From the NCBI RefSeq assembly GCF_024721175.1, contig NZ_CP099399.1, forward strand, positions 2,232,001 through 2,296,000: a stretch of DNA of 64,000 bases, in the 5' to 3' direction. Below, piece by piece: positions 19,036 through 27,507 of this stretch (its first letter is position 1; each line of letters opens with the position of its first letter). A program made the position numbers and the translations under genes. The notes under the pieces were generated by a model that saw only the letters and a list, made by a program, of their open reading frames with translations, did not search any database and was not told the origin of the DNA. This DNA comes from Rhizobium sp. Pop5. GTDB taxonomy: Bacteria > Pseudomonadota > Alphaproteobacteria > Rhizobiales > Rhizobiaceae.

Positions 19036-19608
19036 ATGCGGGGTTATCTATTTGCAGCCTTGCTGAATTTTGGAGTTCTGGTGGCAGCCAGCCCGGCTAG
19101 TGCCTGCCCGTGGCTTGAGCCCATGGAGCTCAGCGATGTCTCATATGCCGATGTCGTGGTCGTCGGTCGAGTGGCGAATTACACGCTGATCCTGGACCCC
19201 GAGGCGCGGCGGCGACACCAGGAATTGCTCGCCAAGACCAGCGGCAAATTCCATGAAATTCTCAAGAAACAATCGGGCTTTATGAGCGATTATGCGCGCT
19301 TCGATATTGTCGTTGAAGAGGTGCTGCGCGGCACGGCACCCGACAGGCTCACGGTGACCTGGGACAATTCATCCTTCGGCGAGCCGAAGGATATGCCCCC
19401 AGGCCCTTTCCTGATTGCGCTGCGCAAGGCGGACACACCGCAGCCACCGATGCGAGGTGCGGCCGCCACGATCCTGCCGACCCCGGAGCCCGCTTCCCTG
19501 ACCGTCCTGCAGGCGCCATGTTCAGGCGCGTTCCTTTTCGAAAGCACGAGCAGCACGGCGGACGAGATCCGGGAGATATTGCAGCCAAGCCCCGAACGAG
19601 CGCCATGA
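19036..19608 (+). CDS. Exported hypothetical protein with ACxW / ADVVVVGRV motif
   Basis: 190 residues; ATG 19036 after GGGGGGATTGG. Signal peptide MRGYLFAALLNFGVLVAASP, mature N-terminus ACPWLEPMELSDVSYADVVV. The ACxC/ACPW start followed by a xADVVVxGRV strand resembles netrin/TIMP-like exported proteins; the one at 52242-52700 has ACSCG then EADLIVRGRM. Remote homology only; function unknown. Confidence 0.65.
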   Translation: MRGYLFAALLNFGVLVAASPASACPWLEPMELSDVSYADVVVVGRVANYTLILDPEARRRHQELLAKTSGKFHEILKKQSGFMSDYARFDIVVEEVLRGTAPDRLTVTWDNSSFGEPKDMPPGPFLIALRKADTPQPPMRGAAATILPTPEPASLTVLQAPCSGAFLFESTSSTADEIREILQPSPERAP

Positions 19609-19665
19609 GCGCCGGCGCGCGCTTCCCCTCATGACGCCCGGAACCGACGGCTCGGCCCGCCACGG

Positions 19666-19836
19666 AGGTTTGGAAGGACGTTTTTAACGAGGCTCAACAT
19701 TTCTAAAAAAGCGCAAGAGAGCGGCCGCAGAGACCCTCTGCATCCGTTTTTTAAAATGTTGACCTCTCTTAGAAACGTCTTTGCCAATCTTAACTGATTG
19801 GATTCATTGGAATTCAGCGGCAAGGAGGTTTTTAAG
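19666..19836. repeat. Long direct repeat, copy 1 (family F), with internal inverted arms
   Basis: Begins GGTTTGGAAGGACGTTTTTA and ends CAAGGAGGTTTTTAAGG. Within it, ~45-bp arms (19666-19710 and 19749-19793) are imperfect inverted copies of each other around a centre holding CGGCCGC. A second copy in the same orientation lies at 20645-20818. Confidence 0.85.
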
Positions 19837-19854
19837 GGGGCGAAATTGGCAGTT

Positions 19855-20277
19855 TCATCGTCGGACGGCGACGACGGAACTGGCGCGGTAGCGCGACAGC
19901 TGGACCCGGTTCGATTGGTTGCCGCCGAAGAGGTAGACGTATTGGCGCCGCTGGTCGAAATGGTCGAACAGGCTGACGTGGAAACGCCTGCCGCTGCGGA
20001 TCACCACCACGTCGCCGCGCTGGGCGGAACGGGCGAAGACCGGCCTGCCGAACCTGATCCAGGAGCGCGCCATATTCGGATTGTCAGGCGGCTCGCGGAA
20101 GGATCGCTTGGCGACATAGGCCAGGAACGCCCCGCACCATGAGGTGCGCCTCGGATTGACGCCGAGGAAGGAGATGGAGCGTTCATGCATGCTTTTGTAT
20201 CGGGACGCCGTGCTGAACATATCTGCCTCACAGGGCACGGCAAACGCCGTGAGGACGATGACGAGAATAACCCTCAT
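19855..20277 (-). CDS. Secreted TIGR02594-like peptidoglycan hydrolase (NlpC/P60-CHAP fold)
   Basis: 140 residues; ATG 20277 with GTGGGAAACC. Signal peptide MRVILVIVLTAFAVPCEA. Mature part: SISFLGVNPRRTSWCGAFLA (catalytic Cys in WCGAF), ARSWIRFGRPV, GDVVVIRSGRRFHVSLFDHF (catalytic His) and YLFGGNQSNRVQLSRY. These are the hallmarks of the TIGR02594 family of NlpC/P60-type papain-like amidases. It is compact, as a free enzyme. Bracketed by the two family F direct repeats. Confidence 0.85.
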   Translation of the reverse strand: MRVILVIVLTAFAVPCEADMFSTASRYKSMHERSISFLGVNPRRTSWCGAFLAYVAKRSFREPPDNPNMARSWIRFGRPVFARSAQRGDVVVIRSGRRFHVSLFDHFDQRRQYVYLFGGNQSNRVQLSRYRASSVVAVRR

Positions 20278-20644
20278 GGTTTCCCACCATTGTTTCCAAG
20301 ATCGTGATGATCTCAATTGTGACGAAGAATAAAATGCGGCGGGAAACGTAAAGATGAATCATGGCGCGAATGAGAGGCAATTTATCCGGGTATTTTTGCA
20401 GGTTAATCTGAAAAAGAACTTGGTGCGCAGGCGGCGCCGGCTCGGCCGCCGATGCCGCCAACATGGCAGGACGGCCTGCATTGCAAGGCTCGAAGCACCA
20501 CCTCCCGCGCCGCCCGCATTTCCCAAGCCCGATCCCAATACTTTGTCACAAACGGCAATACATTCCCTCGCTCACTCCTGCCTTTTCAAAAGAAGAGCAT
20601 CGGGCGGCCGATGCACCGAAAAAACACAAAACCCCGCCGCCAGA
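20278..20644. other. Intergenic region between hydrolase gene and family F copy 2
   Basis: No supported gene. AT-richer than neighbours around 20320-20410; expected to hold the promoter of the leftward hydrolase gene. Confidence 0.35.
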
Positions 20645-20818
20645 GAGGTTTGGAAGGACGTTTTTAACGAGACCCAACATTTTCAAAAAAGCACTGAAAA
20701 CCGGCCGCGAAGGCCACTCTCCATCCATTTTTTTAAATGTTGACCTCTCTTACAAACGTCTTTGCCAATCTTAAACCATTGGATTCATTGGAATTCAGTG
20801 GCAAGGAGGTTTTTAAGG
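20645..20818. repeat. Long direct repeat, copy 2 (family F)
   Basis: Direct copy of 19666-19836: GGTTTGGAAGGACGTTTTTA at the left, TTTGCCAATCTTAAACCATT and CAAGGAGGTTTTTAAGG at the right. The centre (ACCGGCCGCGAAGG) differs from copy 1, while both arms and the right-hand 45 bp are strongly conserved. Confidence 0.85.
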
Positions 20819-20954
20819 AAGGGTTTTTGGAGATTTTTCCGTATGGCCGGAGACAACGAAAAACGCATCGCAAATCCGCATCCGGCATGAAACCGGACGC
20901 GACATTTCTGCGTACTTGCCTTCAACGGCAACACAGGCAGCAAGGGATGCTGGC

Positions 20955-21236
20955 ATGATCTGGAAGGAAAGCGTCGCCCCTCTCGCCGGACACGCCGCCG
21001 AACAGGGGCTGGCCAGACTGATGATGCGGCTGCCCGCCACGCGGGCGACGATCAGGGCAACCGCGGCGAGCGATCCGGATCTTTACGAATTGTGCGGCGC
21101 CTATGGGGAAGCCTGCGCCGTGCTCGATCGCATGCGCAGGGATCTCGCGGCAGATCCCGCGATCGTCACCGAATACGAGATCATCTGCGAGGAAATCGAA
21201 GCCGAGGTCATGCAGGCCCTGCTCGGCGACCGATAG
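20955..21236 (+). CDS. Small hypothetical protein
   Basis: 93 residues from ATG 20955, almost entirely helical and acidic (DRMRRDLAADPAIVTEYEII). Codon usage looks genuine. No domain recognised. The next potential start on this strand (21248, after AGGAAAG) would overlap the beta-helix gene antisense. Confidence 0.6.
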   Translation: MIWKESVAPLAGHAAEQGLARLMMRLPATRATIRATAASDPDLYELCGAYGEACAVLDRMRRDLAADPAIVTEYEIICEEIEAEVMQALLGDR

Positions 21237-21244
21237 GAAAGCCT

Positions 21245-22696
21245 CTAATGCAAGAGGCCGTCCGGATGGCCGGGGACGCCAGCCGCATCCGCCTCGCCAT
21301 GATGGGACACCACATCGGCGATCTCAAGAAGATGGGACTCGCCGATACCTCCCCTGTCCGCGAAGAGATCGGTGAAATCGGCGGCCGCGTCGTGATCGCC
21401 GCCCTTGGGCGTCGGTTCGTGCCTGTCGAAGACGCCGTGACCGAAATGGCGAAGCTGCAGGGTTTCGCCGGATACGCTGTCGTCAAAAAGGTTGGCGTGA
21501 CCGGCCTTGTCAAGCGCGACCTTGTCTTTCACGCCGTCATGGCCTGTAGTCGTCAGGTCGGCGGTGACGTGCACCGTCTCCCCGGCGGCCTGGACATCAA
21601 GGCTCGCCAGCCGAAGCCCGGTATCTTCAAAGGTCGTATTGTTGCTGACGGGGAAAGTGCCGGCGGCGATGATGGCAGGCGATATGCTGTAGGGCGTCAC
21701 GTCGCTGGCGATGGCATTGTCGTGGAAGGCGCCGGAGGCGGGCCTGTCGACCTTCAGGGCGGCCTGCGTCAGGTCGTCGAAGGTGTTGTTGTGCACGTCG
21801 ATGTTTTCCCTGACGTAGCTGGTGGTGCCGGCCGAACTGACCGCCACGCCCCAGGCGCCGTCATGGATGTAATTGCCTGAGATGTCGTAGTTGCGCGTAT
21901 CGCCGGAGTCGCCGAGACCGATGGCATAGGACCAGCTGTAGCCGCCATATCCCGATATGTCGTTGTCGTGGATGGCGATATTGGTGCCGGCCTGCGCGCT
22001 GATGCCGAAGCCGCCGCCGATGATGGTGTTGCCCTCGACCGTGGCGTCGACCGGCCGGATGATCGTCAGCACGCCCTTCGGCGTGACCGCGCCCGTCTGG
22101 TCGAGAAGATTGCCGCTGACGAGGATGTTGCTGCTGTCGTTTATCTGGACGGCATCGGCCGTCGTGCCATGAGCATTGGTGACGGTGTTGTTGAGCAGGG
22201 TGACGCCGTTGATCTTCTCGATCCACACGCCGTCGCCGTTGACGTCGTTGATCGTCGTGTTTTCGATGGTGATGTTGGAGCCGGTCCTGAAGGTGACGGA
22301 ACCGCTCCTCGACAATCCGGTGTGATCGATCTCGACATTGCGCACCGTCCAGTTCGAAACCGTGCCGCCGTAGATCGCCGCGCCCTCCGTATCGGAAATC
22401 TTGATGTTCTCGATCACAATGTTCGAGGCATAGAGGCTGTGAATGCCGTCGCCGGGGCTATGGATCACGGGCGCGTCGCCGATCCCGTAGCTGCCGATGG
22501 TGATCGGGGCGCTGACCGTGCCGGAATATTTGATATCGAACTGCTCGTTGAACACGCTTCCGGCGGCCAAAAGCACGCTGTCGCCCGGCTGCAGCTTCAG
22601 GGCTTCCACCGCGGAGAAGCTCGCAAAAGGCGCGTCTTCGCTGGTTCCGGCATTGGTGTTGGCGCCCGTCGCTGAATTCACATAGTAGATCGTCAT
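21245..22696 (-). CDS. Right-handed parallel beta-helix protein (paralogue 1, altered C-terminus)
   Basis: 483 residues from ATG 22696 (same MTIYYVNS start as its paralogue at 24601). Residues 1-~390 form a parallel beta-helix of polysaccharide lyase/epimerase type, with repeated coils such as NIVIENIKISD, NITIENTTINDVNGDGVWIE and NIAIHDNDISGYGG. No classical signal peptide; the N-terminus matches that of paralogue 2. Similarity to paralogue 2 runs to ~LQLRHFG, after which the cadherin-like end is replaced by an unrelated His/Asp-rich tail. Probably exported by a type I system (inference from the paralogue's CHDL domain). Confidence 0.8.
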   Translation of the reverse strand: MTIYYVNSATGANTNAGTSEDAPFASFSAVEALKLQPGDSVLLAAGSVFNEQFDIKYSGTVSAPITIGSYGIGDAPVIHSPGDGIHSLYASNIVIENIKISDTEGAAIYGGTVSNWTVRNVEIDHTGLSRSGSVTFRTGSNITIENTTINDVNGDGVWIEKINGVTLLNNTVTNAHGTTADAVQINDSSNILVSGNLLDQTGAVTPKGVLTIIRPVDATVEGNTIIGGGFGISAQAGTNIAIHDNDISGYGGYSWSYAIGLGDSGDTRNYDISGNYIHDGAWGVAVSSAGTTSYVRENIDVHNNTFDDLTQAALKVDRPASGAFHDNAIASDVTPYSISPAIIAAGTFPVSNNTTFEDTGLRLASLDVQAAGETVHVTADLTTTGHDGVKDKVALDKAGHANLFDDSVSGETLQLRHFGHGVFDRHEPTPKGGDHDAAADFTDLFADRGGIGESHLLEIADVVSHHGEADAAGVPGHPDGLLH

Positions 22697-23061
22697 ATCG
22701 CCATGTTCTCGCATTGTCGCGCAGCCGTGCTATCGGCTGCGAGGGATGAATCGGATGCGGCCGGGAGTTGAAGACCGAGGACGGCCTTCGCCGCAGGCCC
22801 GTAAGCCTGCTTTTGGTCCCGAGGTGCGCCTGGCGGAGCGGCACCCCCAAACTACAACTTACAAGAAAATAATCTACCAAACAACGACCGGAAGGTGAAC
22901 GAACGGTAGCGTACGTTCCGCGACAAAGGAGCGCCGGAGATGGTATTGACTATGGTTTTGCCTGTTTTCCCTCTGTCTCTGAAGCCGTTATGGCTCATCT
23001 TGAGACAACGACATGTCTCTTGAGCAAAGGTGCGGAGGAGACTTTGTCGACAAGCTGTGAA
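22697..23061. other. Gap between the two beta-helix paralogues
   Basis: About 365 bp without a gene. Upstream (minus-strand sense) region of paralogue 1; contains GAACGAACGGTAGCGTACGT with CGTACGTTC-like symmetry but no clear operator. Confidence 0.35.
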
Positions 23062-23081
23062 ATCCCGGAGATTTCCGGGAT
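23062..23081 (-). terminator. Hairpin downstream of beta-helix paralogue 2
   Basis: ATCCCGG-N6-CCGGGAT, 27 bp past the stop of the leftward gene. Only a short T-rich tail; weak intrinsic terminator candidate. Confidence 0.4.
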
Positions 23082-23107
23082 CTCTCTTTAATTTCAGCTC
23101 CGCGCCC

Positions 23108-24601
23108 TCAGCTTAGAAAGCCATCCTTATGGATGAAGACGGTCAGCGTGTCCGTGTCGCTGTGATGCGTGTTCCCGTTGTCGACCCCGTAGCTGAAGTT
23201 CTCGCTCACATGGCCGTCATGGTGGGGCAGCTTCGCCTCGTCGAGCGTGTAGGCATAGTTGCCGTCCCTGTCGACTTGGATCTCGCCGTATTTGCCGGCG
23301 AGCGTCAGGCCGTGCTTGCCGACGGCCTCATCCCCGAAGCGGCGAAGCACGAGGGTGTCACTATCAGGGCTGTCATTGTCGAGAAGATTGCCGCGATGGG
23401 CAGCGCCCGTCTCGGTGATGATCTTCAGATTGTCGTGGACGGCCGAGACCGCCGGGTCCGCTACGGCCTCTGTCGTTGCGGCGGCCGTGGCATCGGTAGC
23501 CGCAAGCGTCGTCGCCCCGACATTGGCGACAATATGGTTGTTGCTGACGGGAAAGGTATGCGCGTCCTGGATAGCCGGCGATATGCTGGTGGCGGTCGTG
23601 CCGGTCTCGATCGTATTGTCGTGGAAGGAGCCGGATGCCGGCCTGTCGACCTTCAGCGCCGCCCCCGACAGGTCGTCGAAAGTGTTGTTGTGGACGTTGA
23701 TGTTTGCGCGCACATAATCCGGGCTGCCGATCGGGGCGGTGACGACAACGCCCCATGCGCCGTCATGAATATGGTTGCCCGAGATGCCGTAGTCCTTCGC
23801 ATTGCCCATCTCGCCGAGAGCGACGGCAAACGACCAGCTGTGGCCCTTGAATCCCGATATGTCGTTGTCGCGGATGGTGACGGTCTTGCCCGCCTGCGCG
23901 CTGATGCCGAAGCCGCCGCCGGTCAGCACATTGTCCTCGATCACGGCATTGACAGGCCGGATGAGCGTCAGCACGCCCTTGGGACTGGTGGCGCCCGTCT
24001 GGTCGAGATGATTGCCGCTGATCAGGATATTGCTGCTGTCGTTCATCTGCACGCCATCGGCGACGCTACCGTGGCTGTTGGTGACGGTGTTGTTGAGAAA
24101 TTTGACGCCGTTGACCTTTTCGATCCAGACGCCATCGCCGTTGACATTGGATATTTTGCTGTTTTCGATGGTGATGTTCTCACCGGTCCGGAAGGTGACG
24201 GAGCCGGATTTACCCGACAGTCCCGCCTTGTCGACCTCGACGTTGCGCACTGTCCAGTTCGATACGTTGCCGCCATAGATGGCCGCACCGCCGGCGCTCG
24301 CTATCTTGATGTTTTCGATGACGATATTCGTGGCGTAAAGGCTGTGAATGCCGTCAGCGCCGCTGTGGATGACGGGTGCGGCCCCCGTGCCGTAACTGCC
24401 GAACTTGATCGGTGCGCTTCCGCTGCCGGAATATTTGATATCGAGCTGCTCGTTGAACACGCTTCCTCTGGCAAGGAGCACGCTGTCGCCCGGTTTCAGC
24501 TGCAAGGATTCCACTTTGGACAAAGTCGCAAAAGCCGATGTCTGGCCCGTTCCGCTGTTGCGGTCGGAGCCCGTCGATGAGTTCACATAGTAGATTGTCA
24601 T
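23108..24601 (-). CDS. Beta-helix protein with C-terminal cadherin-like (CHDL/VCBS) domain (paralogue 2)
   Basis: 497 residues. Residues 1-~375: parallel beta-helix (NIVIENIKIASAGG, NITIENSKISNVNGDGVWIE, NILISGNHLDQTG, TVTIRDNDISGFKG). Residues ~400-497: a cadherin-like domain with RGNLLDNDSPDSDTLVLRRF, GEIQVDRDGNYAYTLDE and SDTDTLTVFIH. In rhizobia such domains occur in Rap-type and glycanase proteins exported by the PrsDE type I secretion system and acting on or binding exopolysaccharide. A polysaccharide-active or matrix-binding role is therefore inferred. No catalytic residues of a known lyase family were identified. Confidence 0.85.
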   Translation of the reverse strand: MTIYYVNSSTGSDRNSGTGQTSAFATLSKVESLQLKPGDSVLLARGSVFNEQLDIKYSGSGSAPIKFGSYGTGAAPVIHSGADGIHSLYATNIVIENIKIASAGGAAIYGGNVSNWTVRNVEVDKAGLSGKSGSVTFRTGENITIENSKISNVNGDGVWIEKVNGVKFLNNTVTNSHGSVADGVQMNDSSNILISGNHLDQTGATSPKGVLTLIRPVNAVIEDNVLTGGGFGISAQAGKTVTIRDNDISGFKGHSWSFAVALGEMGNAKDYGISGNHIHDGAWGVVVTAPIGSPDYVRANINVHNNTFDDLSGAALKVDRPASGSFHDNTIETGTTATSISPAIQDAHTFPVSNNHIVANVGATTLAATDATAAATTEAVADPAVSAVHDNLKIITETGAAHRGNLLDNDSPDSDTLVLRRFGDEAVGKHGLTLAGKYGEIQVDRDGNYAYTLDEAKLPHHDGHVSENFSYGVDNGNTHHSDTDTLTVFIHKDGFLS

Positions 24602-24925
24602 ATCGCCAATGTTGCCCTGTTCGTCGGATCGCTACGTCGCCACGGGAATCGACCGGGTCGGCCGATCGGCGGCGCGGGCAACCGGCCATGGCAACAAGGC
24701 GAGAAGATGTTGGCAATGGGGCAGTGGGCCGTTTACGGGCATTCTTCCACAATCAGCGGCGGCGAGGTCCGTAAGGTGCCGGAAAGCTGCAACTTGGGCC
24801 GGGAAAACATCGACTCCGAGGCGAATAAATCGAGCAATCCCGGGCGGGGCACGTACCTCGACTGGTTGTACGGCAGGTGATTCGGCACTTCGCTGACGCT
24901 TTGTGCTTCGCTCCTATCGTCGCTC
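24602..24925. other. Intergenic, upstream of beta-helix paralogue 2
   Basis: No supported gene; promoter region for the leftward beta-helix gene. Nothing else recognised. Confidence 0.35.
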
Positions 24926-25089
24926 CCCCCTCATCTGCCTGCCGGCATCTTCTCCCCGCCGGGGAGAAGGGGAATCGTGGCGGCGTCTCACTCCACTTGA
25001 AACCTCCACGGCAGAAATGGCCGTCGTGCGGCGCACTCCCCCTTCGCCCCCAGCGGGGAGAAGATGCCCGTCAGGGCAGATGAGGGGGG
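24926..25089. repeat. Palindromic element, family B copy 1
   Basis: CCCCTCATCTGCCTGCCGGC, CATCTTCTCCCCG-CCGGGGAGAAG, mirrored by CAGCGGGGAGAAGATG...CAGATGAGGGG at the right. Two other copies at 31611 and 54807. Confidence 0.8.
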
Positions 25090-25163
25090 TGAGGAGTGCC
25101 AGCGACGCACGCCTTGAGCGGCAAGCGAAAGGCATCGCCTCCACACTCTCCAAGACGCGAACC

Positions 25164-26363
25164 CTATCCCCTCGCCCGCAACGCCGCGCTCAGCGGCAGC
25201 CGCGCCGCCGCCATCGCCGGCAGGGCGCCGCCGATCACCCCGACCGCCAGCCCCAGCAGCCCGGCGGTCAAAATCACATCAGGCGTCACGACAAGCTGAA
25301 ACGCCATCCTCGTATTGTTCGCCCCCATCGTGCTCGCCTGCCAGCCATCGAAAGCCAGGTGCGATCCCACCACGCCGAGAGCCGCGCCCGCCGCCGACAA
25401 GAGCACCGCCTCCACCCAGGTCGCAGCAAAGGCGGGCAGACGCGCAAAGCCCAGGAGCCTGAGCGTGGCGATCTCCACAGCGCGGTCGGAGACCGAACTC
25501 ATCATCGTATTCAGCGCGCCGGCCGTGGCACCCACGGCCATCAGAAGTGCGATCGGCCAGCCGAACAGGCGGATCAGGCTCTCGGTGCGCTCGGCCTGCG
25601 CCGCATAGAGATCAGCCTCGGAGACAGCCGTGAGCGGCGGACCGGTGAGGCCGGAAAGACGCACGCGAAGCGCCGCCAGTCCGCCAGCACCATCGAGCCG
25701 CACCCGCAGGCTCTGCATCTGTCCCTGCCGGTCGAAGGCCGATTGCACGGCTTCGAGATCGGCCCAGATCTCGGATTCGAAGGCGCTGCCGCCCGAGGTG
25801 AAATGCCCGGCGACCAGCCAGTCGACCGCGCCGAGCCGCACTTTCTCGCCGACCGCAAAGCCCGGGAAAGCGTCAGCGATGCGGGCGCCGACGACGATCT
25901 CGCGCGCGCCAGGTGCAAAGAGCCGCCCTTCGGAAATGACCGCGCGTGCGCGCAGGCCAGGCCCGGCCGGGTCCATGCCCCTCAGCGACAGCGTCTGATC
26001 GGCGCCGTCGCCTCCTCTTATATCGACGGGTACGACGATCTCGCGCGACAGCGCCAGCCCGCCTGCCCCATCATGCGCAACCCCCGTCTCGCCGCTCATG
26101 GCAGCCAGGCTGCGGATCGCCTCGGCAGGCACATCCGAGCCGGTCTCCTGGCTGGTGCCGCCGCCGAGAATGACCGCGATATCGGGAGAGCCGGCTCCGG
26201 CGAGCGCTGCCTCGAAGCCGCGTGCCATGGCGAGAAAGCCCGTAAGAACCGCTACGACGAGGGCGACGGAGAGCGCCATCGACAGCGAGATCCAAAGCCG
26301 CCGCGGCAGGCTGCCAAGATTGACTCTGATCATGAGAAAACTCTGCTTGAGCACTGATGACAT
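25164..26363 (-). CDS. FtsX-like ABC transporter permease (second permease)
   Basis: 399 residues, starting ATG 26363, five bases after the previous stop. Topology of the MacB/FtsX type: one N-terminal TM (SLSMALSVALVVAVLTGFLA), a ~220-residue periplasmic MacB_PCD-like domain, then three TMs near the C-terminus (PIALLMAVGATAGALN, VEAVLLSAAGAALGVVGSHL, ILTAGLLGLAVGVIGGALPA). Works with the upstream permease and ATPase at the inner membrane. Confidence 0.9.
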   Translation of the reverse strand: MSSVLKQSFLMIRVNLGSLPRRLWISLSMALSVALVVAVLTGFLAMARGFEAALAGAGSPDIAVILGGGTSQETGSDVPAEAIRSLAAMSGETGVAHDGAGGLALSREIVVPVDIRGGDGADQTLSLRGMDPAGPGLRARAVISEGRLFAPGAREIVVGARIADAFPGFAVGEKVRLGAVDWLVAGHFTSGGSAFESEIWADLEAVQSAFDRQGQMQSLRVRLDGAGGLAALRVRLSGLTGPPLTAVSEADLYAAQAERTESLIRLFGWPIALLMAVGATAGALNTMMSSVSDRAVEIATLRLLGFARLPAFAATWVEAVLLSAAGAALGVVGSHLAFDGWQASTMGANNTRMAFQLVVTPDVILTAGLLGLAVGVIGGALPAMAAARLPLSAALRARG

Positions 26364-26367
26364 TGGA

Positions 26368-27507
26368 TTATCTCGCTCTGAAAGCATGGACGATGGGCAG
26401 GCGCATGGCTGTGAAAGCGGGCAGAAGCCCCGTCAGCAGCCCGAGCCCGCCGATGATGGCGGCGGATTTCACGAGCACGGCCGCGCCGAAGACGAGGCCG
26501 AACTCCGGCCCGATCAGCAGCGTCGCAAGCTTGGCGAGGATGAGCCCGCCCGCGCCGCCGACGGCGAAGATGAACAGCGTCTCGCCGAGGATGAGCGCCA
26601 CGATCCTCCCGCTGCTAAAGCCAAGCACCTTCATGACGCCGATTTCGAAGCGGCGCTCCCTCACGGCAAACAGCATTGTGTTCACCGATATCATCAGGAT
26701 GGTCACGAAGGCGGCGGCAACGACGAGGCCGACGATCAGGCCGACATCGGCATATTGCCGGAGAAAAGCTTCGAGGAACTGCTTTTCCGATTGCGTCCGG
26801 GTCTGCGCAGCCGAATTGGCAAACAGCGCATCGATCCGCGCCGCGAGTTCGCCCGATGAGACACCGTCACGCGGGCGCACCACGAAGGCATCGACCGTAT
26901 CCTTGTCGCGGGCGCGCGCGGCATTGATCGCATCGTACCGCCCAATCATGAAATAGGTATCGGTGCCGGCATCGGCGCCTTCGAAAATCCCGGCGATCGT
27001 GAAGCTCCAGGTCCGGCTGCCGTCCGCCTTCATCAGCTGGCTGGCGACGGCGATACGCTGGCCCACCGCCCAGCCCTGCGCCTGCGCCAACGCCCGGCCG
27101 ACCAGCACCCGGTCGCCGCCCTCTTCGAGCGCCGCGATCAGCTCCGGCGTCAGCCCCAGCGCCTCGCCATTGGCGGCGGCAATCATCCCGGGATCGGTGG
27201 CGCTGACGGCAACCACATTCTTCTCGGTCTCGACGAAGCCGCGCATGCGCGTGGTATAGGCGACAGCGGCGACATCGCCCTCGGCGGCGATCCGGCTGAG
27301 ATAGGCAAGCGGCAGCGGCAGCCCCCGGCCCGCTCTGTTGAAGACGCCGAGCAAGCTGTCGCTTGCGCCCGCCGCCCCTTGGCTGCCGGCCATGAAGCTC
27401 GCCGTCAGCCCGTAGATCAGAAAGGCGACGCCGACCGAAAACATCAGCAGCACGGCGCGCAGCCGCTTGCGCCAGGCATTGCGGCGCATGAGCTCGAAAA
27501 AACTCAT
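26368..27507 (-). CDS. FtsX-like ABC transporter permease (first permease)
   Basis: 379 residues. N-terminal TM (VLLMFSVGVAFLIYGLTASF), periplasmic domain, then TMs including VGLIVGLVVAAAFVTILMIS and ETLFIFAVGGAGGLILAKL. Its ATG overlaps the ATPase stop by 4 bp (27504-27507), indicating translational coupling. Confidence 0.9.
   Translation of the reverse strand: MSFFELMRRNAWRKRLRAVLLMFSVGVAFLIYGLTASFMAGSQGAAGASDSLLGVFNRAGRGLPLPLAYLSRIAAEGDVAAVAYTTRMRGFVETEKNVVAVSATDPGMIAAANGEALGLTPELIAALEEGGDRVLVGRALAQAQGWAVGQRIAVASQLMKADGSRTWSFTIAGIFEGADAGTDTYFMIGRYDAINAARARDKDTVDAFVVRPRDGVSSGELAARIDALFANSAAQTRTQSEKQFLEAFLRQYADVGLIVGLVVAAAFVTILMISVNTMLFAVRERRFEIGVMKVLGFSSGRIVALILGETLFIFAVGGAGGLILAKLATLLIGPEFGLVFGAAVLVKSAAIIGGLGLLTGLLPAFTAMRLPIVHAFRAR

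Noticed and set aside
19666..20818. CRISPR or rRNA/tRNA-type repeats
   Set aside because: Only two copies, 170 bp long, with internal inverted arms and no spacers or tRNA fold.
23129..24580. 483-codon rightward frame opposite beta-helix paralogue 2
   Set aside because: Mirror of the repetitive beta-helix coding strand; no domain, and the leftward frame has a clear paralogue.
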